Shown here: piece by piece, positions 1-5,138 of the stretch
Layout: each line of letters opens with the position of its first letter
How positions within the stretch are numbered: the first letter of the stretch is position 1
Origin: Akkermansiaceae bacterium
GTDB taxonomy: Bacteria > Verrucomicrobiota > Verrucomicrobiia > Verrucomicrobiales > Akkermansiaceae
DNA: 5,138 bases
Assembly (NCBI GenBank): GCA_903909905.1
Contig: CAIVXP010000191.1
Coordinates: 1-5,138 of the forward strand
Direction of reading: 5' to 3'
Notes under the pieces: generated by a model
Databases searched by the model: none
What the model was told of the DNA's origin: nothing
Seen by the model: the letters and a program-made list of their open reading frames with translations, nothing else
Translations under genes and position numbers: made by a program

Positions 1-41
1 GCAAATGCGGGTAACGGGTTCGTGAAAAGTTCGTCCTGCAT
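1..41 (-). CDS. Start of an unidentified gene, cut by the window edge
   Basis: Reading the minus strand, an ATG at 41-39 opens a frame with no stop up to the window edge: MQDELFTNPLPAF and two further bases. It begins one base after the TGA of the upstream ADP-ribosylglycohydrolase homologue. AAGG (54-51) lies nine bases before the ATG, a good Shine-Dalgarno spacing and the best ribosome binding site in the window. This layout suggests a translationally coupled second gene of an operon. Thirteen residues are too few to name a family. The call rests on the start codon, the ribosome binding site and the tight spacing, and a chance open frame of this length is possible. Confidence 0.5.
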   Translation of the reverse strand, partial: MQDELFTNPLPAF

Positions 42-42
42 T

Positions 43-1077
43 TCAGTGATCCTTGGATGTTTCGCGAAACGCCTTCAAGCCCTCGATCCAGCGATCATCG
101 ATGCCATTCGCTGCGCCAAGCAACGAGCCCACGACCGAGCCTCGGTGGCAGTTGTCTCCGCCGACCATGGCGTTGGCGACGATGCCGTTGTCGAACTGGT
201 CGTGATATTTCCATGCCAGATAGAGCGCAGCGGGAAATGCCTGATCAATGTAACAAGCAGGGCTCAGGACACTGCCGATGATTTCGTCATCCGGTCGCTT
301 CGCCCAACTCTCGGCTTTGCGGCTCGAAAACCAATCACCGGCTTCTCGAGCGATCGCTTCGCGCAGCGGAGTACCGGTGGTGATGGATTTCAACAATCGG
401 GCGAGGCAATCGGCAGCTCGCTGAACATTGCTGTGGCGGTGGGTGAGGGCAAGGTGCTCGCGTGTGGCGGACCGCCAATCGGCATCCTCCGGCAGTGCGG
501 CAAGCAGCGCGGGGATTTGCGCGAGTCCGCCGATGTGTTCATCGGAGATTCCGCATTTGGTTACCGCCTTGCCTTGCGCGTAACGGGTGAAAAATCCGCG
601 ATGGTACTCTTCAAGGTAGGTATCGCGATGCCAGCCGGGTGTGAGCATGCATTCGATGTAGCGCAGCGCCCATCGCTCCGGATCGTAGTTGCCGTGCGAA
701 ATGATTTGGTGGTGAAGCTCGGTGGCGAGTTGGAAGTTCACCGTGTTTTCACCGGCTTCGAGAAATTGGTGATAGTGAATGCCGCGCTGACCCCAGTAGA
801 CCGCTTGCTCGCGGAGAATGTCGCCCCGCTCGTTGAGCGGGTGGTATTCCGATCGCCAGAGGATGCTGCCCGGGTGCGGGTTTCGCGGAGCTTGATAATG
901 ATCGAGCATCCCATAGTCGTTTCGCAGTGCCGACCGGTCGTAATACCAATGGCCGGGCATTGCGAGGGCATCGGCAACGAGGGAACCGACGTAGGCGTGA
1001 TGCAGGCTCATGCGGCGCAGGATAGCATCAAGTTTCGGCAGCGCCATCGGCGAGTTGTCTTTTACGTACTTCAGCAT
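43..1077 (-). CDS. ADP-ribosylglycohydrolase (DraG/ARH) superfamily protein, divergent active site
   Basis: Encodes 344 residues, probably cytoplasmic (no signal peptide or membrane segment seen). Superfamily landmarks: an N-terminal helix [17 protein letters not shown] (31-47), a middle helix [13 protein letters not shown] (109-121), and a C-terminal signature [17 protein letters not shown] (306-322). In classic members, which remove ADP-ribose from proteins using two Mg2+ ions, the last two positions read roughly TDDT and GGDTDT. Here they appear as TVNF and GGDNCH, so only Asp308 seems retained. Hydrolase activity is therefore uncertain, and the substrate is unknown. The ATG at 1077 is preferred: the frame stays open to 1182, but that extension would run into the divergent zinc-ribbon gene at 1131. 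A weak AAGGA lies about 14 bases upstream of 1077. ATG at 1047 (MALPKLD) is the alternative. A partial gene follows after one base. Confidence 0.82.
   Translation of the reverse strand: MLKYVKDNSPMALPKLDAILRRMSLHHAYVGSLVADALAMPGHWYYDRSALRNDYGMLDHYQAPRNPHPGSILWRSEYHPLNERGDILREQAVYWGQRGIHYHQFLEAGENTVNFQLATELHHQIISHGNYDPERWALRYIECMLTPGWHRDTYLEEYHRGFFTRYAQGKAVTKCGISDEHIGGLAQIPALLAALPEDADWRSATREHLALTHRHSNVQRAADCLARLLKSITTGTPLREAIAREAGDWFSSRKAESWAKRPDDEIIGSVLSPACYIDQAFPAALYLAWKYHDQFDNGIVANAMVGGDNCHRGSVVGSLLGAANGIDDRWIEGLKAFRETSKDH
48..54 (-). promoter_or_regulatory. Ribosome binding site for the gene starting at 41 (minus)
   Basis: On the minus strand the bases read AAGGATC, with AAGG ending nine bases before the ATG at 41. 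The site lies inside the last codons of the upstream gene (…SKDH, stop). Other starts in this window lack a site this good, which supports a real gene start here. Confidence 0.5.
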
Positions 1078-1130
1078 CAAACACCCAAATATCCTTGATC
1101 CCGCCAAGAGCAAATTACGAGCATCGAGGC

Positions 1131-1274
1131 GTGAAGAAACAGCACCTGCCCGAGAAAATTTGCGCCACCTGCGGGCGCCCATTCAAGTGGCGCAAAAAGT
1201 GGGAGCGGGTCTGGGACGAAGTGAAATTTTGCAGCGACCGCTGCCGCATGAAAAAAACCAAGGCGCCCGCGTGA
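1131..1274 (+). CDS. DUF2256 family small Cys4 zinc-ribbon protein
   Basis: GTG start, 47 residues, TGA stop. The protein begins [18 protein letters not shown] (GTG read as Met), continues [15 protein letters not shown] and ends [13 protein letters not shown]. Cys11 and Cys14 (CxxC) with Cys34 and Cys38 (CxxxC) form a probable zinc-binding site, and the Trp/Lys/Arg-rich middle (20-28) is typical of DUF2256, a family of about 40-60 residues with no established function that I know of. A role in nucleic-acid binding is only a guess from the basic charge and zinc ribbon. No in-frame ATG lies near the start. GAGG sits one base before the GTG, too close for an ideal ribosome binding site, so initiation may be weak. 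TTG at 1095 is a less likely alternative start. The gene is divergent from the ADPRH gene and convergent with the transpeptidase gene. Confidence 0.85.
   Translation: MKKQHLPEKICATCGRPFKWRKKWERVWDEVKFCSDRCRMKKTKAPA
1159..1196. repeat. 10-bp perfect inverted repeat inside the DUF2256 gene
   Basis: TTTGCGCCAC (1159-1168) is the exact reverse complement of GTGGCGCAAA (1187-1196). The 18-base loop contains an 8-bp palindrome, GGGCGCCC (1173-1180). It lies in the first half of the zinc-ribbon gene, over the first Cys pair and the Trp-Arg-Lys-Lys stretch, and 80-120 bp upstream of the divergent ADPRH start. It could be an mRNA hairpin or a protein-binding site. It may equally be a by-product of GC-rich coding sequence. 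Confidence 0.45.
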
Positions 1275-1318
1275 GCCCGCGAAAAGACATCAAGGGGTGT
1301 TTAGATGTACTGGTAGGC

Positions 1319-1356
1319 GATGCTAGCTAGTCGCATCACGCATGAAGAATTTTTTT
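1319..1356 (+). terminator. Weak candidate terminator between convergent genes
   Basis: GATGC (1319-1323) can pair with GCATC (1333-1337) across a nine-base loop, and two more G-C pairs are possible past a two-base bulge. Seven T's follow at 1350-1356, twelve bases after the stem. The position, just after the DUF2256 stop and immediately before the end of the converging transpeptidase gene, suits a terminator for plus-strand transcription. The stem is short and the T tract is displaced, so this is tentative. No comparable structure serves the minus strand in the 83-bp gap. Confidence 0.25.
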
Positions 1357-1357
1357 C

Positions 1358-2578
1358 TCAGCGGATTTCCACCGTCGCGCCGGGGCGTATGAGATTGGGC
1401 AGGCGGATGGCGTCCCAGTTGGCGAGGCGGATGCATCCGGCGCTGCGGGCGCGGCCGATGGTTTCGGGGTCGGAGGTGCCGTGCATGCCGATGCCGGGGC
1501 GGCTGGTGCCGTTCCAGATCACGCCGACCGGGCTGTTGGGGCCGGGCGGGATATTGATGGCGTTGGCGCTTCTTTTGCCGGTATCGAGGAGTTGTTGGTC
1601 GTAGCGCCAGTGGGGCATTTCGATCATGTTGAGCAGCTTCCAAGTGCCGAACTTGATGAACTGCGGCTTGCCGGGGGTGATCGGAAATGAGGCGACCAGC
1701 GCGCGGTTGGCTTTGGTCTTTGTGACGGGTGCGGTGTCAGCTTCCGATTCATCGACCACCAGGGCGGCAGGTGCGGCTTCGAAGATTCTTGCTTGGTTGA
1801 TTTTCGTATTCACCACCACATGGCGTTCGCTGAGTGCGGCGTCCGCTTCGTATTTCGCGCCGGTAAGTTTTTCGATTTCGAAGGGGGCGACATTCGGAAC
1901 GATGAGCGAGTCGCCGGGCTTGAGGTTTTGGATTTTCACGCCCGCGTTGAGTTCGGTGAGGTAGGGGACATCGCTGTGGTAGCGCTCGGCCATGAACTCC
2001 GCGATGCTGCGGTAGCTCATTCTTTTGGTGGATGCCTGCTGGCTGCGTTTGGTGGGCAATGAAGGGTTCACCCATTTGCTTGCGACATTCGGCACAGCGA
2101 CGGTGATCAACGGCTCGGGCACGGCAGCCTTGGCGGCGACTGTCACTGCCGACCAATCGTCGAGCGGGTGGCCGTTGACTTCATTCCATGAGCGCACGGC
2201 GAGTTCGCTGAACTGGCCCATGCGGCCGTCGATCACGCCGGGGCCGAAGTCGGATTTGTCCAAAAACACCTGCAGGCGCAGTGCCTCGAGGCCTTCGGGT
2301 TTGGCATTCGAAGCGGCGGCGCTCGGCGGGCTTGCGATCTCGGCAGGCTCATCAATGACGATCGCGGTCGGCGTTTCGTTTGTTTCATCCGCAACCACGG
2401 CGGTCGTTTCCTCCGGTATGCTCACCACTTCATCGGGAAGAGTTTGCGAGGTGATATCATCGTCGCCGCCAATGGGCAGGGCTTTGAGGGCAGGCTGCTC
2501 GATGGAATCGGTCGCCGGCTCCTGCGCGTGGAGCGAGACGAGCGCCAGGCATGTGAGGATGATCAAAACGCGAATCAT
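1358..2578 (-). CDS. Secreted L,D-transpeptidase (YkuD domain)
   Basis: 406 residues, predicted exported. The family makes 3-3 crosslinks in peptidoglycan or attaches proteins to it. Residues 1-18 form a short signal peptide (MIRVLIILTCLALVSLHA, cleavage probably before QE). An acidic, Pro/Ala/Thr-rich linker spans about 19-95. Residues 97-136 (GLEALRLQVFLDKSDFGPG… RSWNEVNG) resemble a peptidoglycan-binding helical domain, and 192-230 (AEFMAERYHSDVPYLTELN… LKPGDSLIVPNV) resemble a LysM-type repeat. The catalytic YkuD domain occupies about 250-406, with MHGT (365-368) and SAGCIRL (379-385). Cys382 is the expected nucleophile and His366 its partner. The signal peptide directly after the ATG supports the start, although no Shine-Dalgarno site is visible. 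The gene starts 23 bp after the hflX stop on the same strand, so co-transcription is plausible. Confidence 0.9.
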   Translation of the reverse strand: MIRVLIILTCLALVSLHAQEPATDSIEQPALKALPIGGDDDITSQTLPDEVVSIPEETTAVVADETNETPTAIVIDEPAEIASPPSAAASNAKPEGLEALRLQVFLDKSDFGPGVIDGRMGQFSELAVRSWNEVNGHPLDDWSAVTVAAKAAVPEPLITVAVPNVASKWVNPSLPTKRSQQASTKRMSYRSIAEFMAERYHSDVPYLTELNAGVKIQNLKPGDSLIVPNVAPFEIEKLTGAKYEADAALSERHVVVNTKINQARIFEAAPAALVVDESEADTAPVTKTKANRALVASFPITPGKPQFIKFGTWKLLNMIEMPHWRYDQQLLDTGKRSANAINIPPGPNSPVGVIWNGTSRPGIGMHGTSDPETIGRARSAGCIRLANWDAIRLPNLIRPGATVEIR

Positions 2579-2601
2579 GGCAAATGGGTTGGTAAGCGGG
2601 T

Positions 2602-3900
2602 TTAGGCAGGTTGCGCGACGAATGTCTCGAGCCTCCCGGCAAGCATCGGCGGCACCACTGCGCGTACGAGGATGTCATTTCCCTCATAATCCGTCGAGAG
2701 CACCTTTGCATCTCGGTGCAAAAGGCCCACGAGGTCGGCCCGTTGCTGAGGGATGCGGTAATCGAGGCAGCGCACGCGGTCGGCGAGAGCAGCCGAACAG
2801 GCGTCGAGCAGGCGGTCGAGGCCCGCGTGCGTGACTGCCGAAACGCGAAGGGCATCGGGAAACATCCGTGCGAGAGAGGCGATTTGCTCGGGGTCCTCGA
2901 CGCGGTCGATTTTGTTGAGGACCGTGATTGTGGGCTTGCCCTCGGCGCCGAGTTCGTCGAGCACCTCGAGGGTGGTGCGGTGAAAGCGTTCGATTTCCGG
3001 CGAGGTGGCATCGAGCACATGAATGAGGAAATCGGCGAGCACCGCTTCTTCGAGCGTGGCCTTGAAGGCCTCGACCAAGCGGTGGGGGAGGTTGCGCACG
3101 AAGCCAACCGTGTCGGTGAGCAGCAGCGGTTGGCCATCGGGCAGATCGATGCGTCGCGTGGTCGTGTCGAGCGTGGCAAAGAGCATGTCCTTGGCCATCA
3201 CCTCGGCGCCGCTCAGCGCATTGAGTAAGGTCGACTTGCCGGCATTCGTGTAGCCGACGATGGCGGCGTGAGGGGTCTCAAGTTTCTCGCGTTCCTTGCG
3301 TTGAGTGCGGCGTTGTTTGCGGACCTGTTCGAGTTCGCGCTTGCAGCGATCGATGCTGAGGTTGGCCAGTCGGCGGTCGACCTCGATTTGTTTTTCGCCC
3401 ATGCCGCGTGCCGCACCACCGCCTTGGCCGCCGCCGGATCCGCCCTCGCGGTCGAGGTGTCCCCACATTCTTGCGAGTCGCGGCAGCGCGTATTGCATGC
3501 GTGCAAGTTCGACTTGCAGGCGTGCTTCTTTCGTCTGCGCGCGTTTGGCGAAAATATCGAGAATCACCTCCTCGCGATCGATCACGCAGAGGTCGGCGAG
3601 TTTTTCCCACTCGCGTTGCTGCGAGGGCGCGAGACCATTGTCGATGACGATCACATCGCAGTCATGCGCGCGGGCGAGGCTGACGATTTCATCGGCCTTG
3701 CCGGTGCCGCAGAGCAATTTCTTGTGCATGTCGCGGCAGCGGGCGAGCACCGAATCGACCACCTCGATGCCCAGGGTTTTGACCAACTCGCCAAGCTCCT
3801 CGAGCAGCGACTCCGCCTCATCGATTTCCCGCGGATCGAAACAAAAGCGCACCAGCAGCGCGCGTTCGACCATTTCCGGTTTTTGCCTGACCTCAAACAT
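2602..3900 (-). CDS. hflX: GTPase HflX, ribosome-splitting factor
   Basis: 432 residues, close to E. coli HflX (about 426). HflX binds the 50S subunit and uses GTP to split stalled or stressed 70S ribosomes. In order: an N-terminal HflX domain (about 11-145, with LCGTGKADEI, VIDNGLAPSQQ and VIDREEVILDIFAKRA), a glycine-rich stretch (152-165), a basic coiled-coil-like helix (about 168-209), then the GTPase domain: G1 GYTNAGKS (216-223), G2 region ATLDTTTRR (242-250), G3 DTVGF (263-267), G4 NKID (329-332) and G5 SA (354-355). The ATG at 3900 (MFEVRQKPEMVERALLV) is chosen because the alignment with HflX begins there. The frame extends to a TTG at 3987, but the extra 29 residues do not resemble HflX. 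No clear ribosome binding site is seen. The usual GPGET motif reads GMGEK (see findings). lysS is divergent and the transpeptidase gene follows. Confidence 0.95.
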   Translation of the reverse strand: MFEVRQKPEMVERALLVRFCFDPREIDEAESLLEELGELVKTLGIEVVDSVLARCRDMHKKLLCGTGKADEIVSLARAHDCDVIVIDNGLAPSQQREWEKLADLCVIDREEVILDIFAKRAQTKEARLQVELARMQYALPRLARMWGHLDREGGSGGGQGGGAARGMGEKQIEVDRRLANLSIDRCKRELEQVRKQRRTQRKEREKLETPHAAIVGYTNAGKSTLLNALSGAEVMAKDMLFATLDTTTRRIDLPDGQPLLLTDTVGFVRNLPHRLVEAFKATLEEAVLADFLIHVLDATSPEIERFHRTTLEVLDELGAEGKPTITVLNKIDRVEDPEQIASLARMFPDALRVSAVTHAGLDRLLDACSAALADRVRCLDYRIPQQRADLVGLLHRDAKVLSTDYEGNDILVRAVVPPMLAGRLETFVAQPA

Positions 3901-4019
3901 CCGAGGCAGGGGTAGCACCGGATGGCGGTGCGGGCCATGCGAAATTTCCGCCAAGGCAGGCGATTTCCGCAGGGCAATTCGTTTCAACTCTTGCGGGAGA
4001 CCGCCGGGGCGCTTAAGCC
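3901..4019. promoter_or_regulatory. Divergent intergenic region between hflX and lysS
   Basis: These 119 bp must carry the 5' ends of both genes if each has its own promoter. I see no convincing -35/-10 pair on either strand and no strong Shine-Dalgarno site before either start. The octamer ATTTCCGC occurs twice in the same direction (3944-3951 and 3963-3970), 19 bp apart, near two helical turns. It is the only repeated element noticed. A TAA at 4014-4016, in frame with lysS, fixes the upstream limit of that gene. Confidence 0.4.
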
Positions 4020-5138
4020 ATGCCTGTCATGTCCGCAGACGCCACGCCACAAACGCATTCGACCGAGGCCGAACTCATCGCCATCCGCCGCGAGAAACTC
4101 GCCAAACTCCGCGAGCTCGGCATCGATCCTTATGGTGCGAGATATCCCGTCGACACCACCCCGGGCGAACTGCGGGCCAACTTCAGCGAAGGCCGCCGCG
4201 TGAAGATCGCGGGCCGCATCACCGCGCTGCGCGACATGGGTAAGTCGGTGTTCTTCCAGCTCGGCGATGTGCTCGGATCGATCCAGGGCTACCTCGGCAC
4301 CAAGAACCTCAGCGAAAACGAGGCGGCCGCGTGGAAATGCCTCGATCGCGGCGATTGGATCGGCATCGAGGGCGAGACCTTTCTCACCAAGACCGGCGAG
4401 CCAACGGTGAAGGTCGAAAATTTCACGGTGCTATCGAAGTCGCTGCGTCCGATGCCCGACAAGTTCCATGGTCTCGCCGATCGCGAAACAATATACCGCA
4501 AGCGCCACCTCGACCTGATGGGTAATCCGGAGAGCGCGAACCTCTTCGTGACGCGTTCGCTGATGCTTGCCGAGATCCGCAAGTTTTTGCAGGACAGGGG
4601 ATTTCTCGAGGTCGAGACCCCGATGCTGCAAGATGTCGCGGGCGGTGCGGCGGCGCGTCCTTTCGAGACGCATCACAACGCGCTCGGTATGCCGCTCACG
4701 CTCCGCATCGCGCCGGAACTTTTCCTCAAGCGCCTGCTCGTCGGCGGCTACACGAAAATTTTCGAACTCAACCGCAACTTCCGCAACGAAGGCATTTCGC
4801 GCCGCCACAATCCTGAGTTCACGATGCTCGAAGCCTACTGGGCGTTTTCGGATTTCGAAGAAATGGCCAACCTCGTCGAGGAAATGACCTGTCACCTCGC
4901 AGAGAAATTTTGCGGCGGCTTGAAAATCGAGCACAAGGACGAGGACGGCAATGTCACGCGCACGATTGACCTCACGCGTCCGTGGCGACGCGCGAATTAC
5001 CATGATCTAATCAAGCTCGCTGCCGGCGATGATTTCTTCGAACTCAGCCCGGCCGGTCGCCGCTTGCGCTGCGAGGAACTCGGCGTGCAGATCTCGTCCG
5101 AAATGGAGGACTACGAAGTCGTGCAGCAGGTCTTTGAA
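4020..5138 (+). CDS. lysS: Lysyl-tRNA synthetase, class II, 3' end outside the window
   Basis: 373 codons are present, open to the last base. Full-length bacterial LysRS is about 500 residues, so roughly a quarter is missing. It charges tRNA-Lys with lysine using ATP, in the cytoplasm. After a variable N-terminus, AELIAIRREKLAKLRELGIDPY (17-38) is the usual leading helix. The OB-fold anticodon-binding domain follows (about 60-140, with VKIAGRITALRDMGKSVFFQL), then RPMPDKFHGLADRETIYRKR (143-162). Class II motif 1 is at FLEVETPML (195-203), then GGAAARPFETHHNAL (208-222) and RIAPELFLKRLLVGG (229-243). Motif 2 is FRNEGISRRHNPEFTMLE (254-271). Motif 3 lies beyond the window. The ATG at 4020 follows an in-frame TAA (4014-4016); ATG at 4029 is a possible alternative start. 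Confidence 0.96.
   Translation, partial: MPVMSADATPQTHSTEAELIAIRREKLAKLRELGIDPYGARYPVDTTPGELRANFSEGRRVKIAGRITALRDMGKSVFFQLGDVLGSIQGYLGTKNLSENEAAAWKCLDRGDWIGIEGETFLTKTGEPTVKVENFTVLSKSLRPMPDKFHGLADRETIYRKRHLDLMGNPESANLFVTRSLMLAEIRKFLQDRGFLEVETPMLQDVAGGAAARPFETHHNALGMPLTLRIAPELFLKRLLVGGYTKIFELNRNFRNEGISRRHNPEFTMLEAYWAFSDFEEMANLVEEMTCHLAEKFCGGLKIEHKDEDGNVTRTIDLTRPWRRANYHDLIKLAAGDDFFELSPAGRRLRCEELGVQISSEMEDYEVVQQVFE

Noticed and set aside
22..1098. A 358-codon open frame on the plus strand
   Set aside because: It lies entirely antisense to the ADPRH homologue. The minus-strand protein has recognisable family motifs, while the plus-strand translation matches nothing I know. Long antisense frames are expected in GC-rich genes.
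1078..1182. N-terminal extension of the ADPRH homologue to the upstream start at 1182
   Set aside because: The extra 35 residues show no family resemblance and overlap the start of the DUF2256 gene on the other strand.
2025..2834. A 269-codon plus-strand frame
   Set aside because: It is antisense to both the transpeptidase and the end of hflX, spans their junction, and shows no domain.
2457..3179. A 240-codon minus-strand frame
   Set aside because: It is an out-of-frame reading of hflX and the start of the transpeptidase gene, with low-complexity Ser/Arg/Pro composition.
3901..3987. N-terminal extension of HflX to a TTG at 3987
   Set aside because: HflX similarity begins at the ATG at 3900 and gives a family-typical length. 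The extension is not HflX-like.
3268..4243. Overlapping plus-strand frames of 215 and 312 codons (3268-3915 and 3305-4243)
   Set aside because: They are antisense to hflX, and the longer one also runs across the intergenic region into lysS in another frame. Their translations are Arg/Ser-rich or otherwise featureless, typical of GC-rich shadow frames.
4431..5003. A 190-codon minus-strand frame
   Set aside because: It is antisense to lysS, which has class II synthetase motifs across the same bases.

Overview
The window is GC-rich bacterial chromosomal DNA. It holds four recognisable genes, one very small gene, and the first codons of a sixth. I see no mobile element, CRISPR array, tRNA or rRNA. 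The protein style suggests the Verrucomicrobiota: an HflX whose canonical GPGET motif reads GMGEK after a glycine run, an unusual ADP-ribosylglycohydrolase homologue, and few good Shine-Dalgarno sites. This placement is an inference from general resemblance, not a demonstrated match.

Layout, left to right. Bases 1-41 (minus strand) hold the first 13 codons of an unknown gene. It starts one base after the stop of the gene at 43-1077 (minus), a divergent ADP-ribosylglycohydrolase (ADPRH) superfamily protein, and has a good ribosome binding site inside that gene's end. At 1131-1274 (plus) is a 47-residue Cys4 zinc-ribbon protein of the DUF2256 family, transcribed divergently from the ADPRH gene across 53 bp. 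It faces a minus-strand gene (1358-2578) for a secreted L,D-transpeptidase (YkuD domain). Only 83 bp separate their ends, and a weak hairpin followed by seven T's lies there. The transpeptidase gene lies 23 bp downstream of hflX (2602-3900, minus), so the two may be co-transcribed. A 119-bp divergent intergenic region then leads to lysS (4020 to the window end, plus), a class II lysyl-tRNA synthetase cut off before its motif 3.

Functionally, hflX (ribosome rescue and splitting GTPase) and lysS (tRNA charging) are translation genes sharing a divergent upstream region. The transpeptidase acts on the cell wall and may follow hflX only by position. The most unusual items are the ADPRH homologue, which appears to have lost most of the metal-binding aspartates of its superfamily, and the HflX with a glycine-rich segment. 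I find no convincing new multi-gene system. The rest of the window looks like ordinary core genome.
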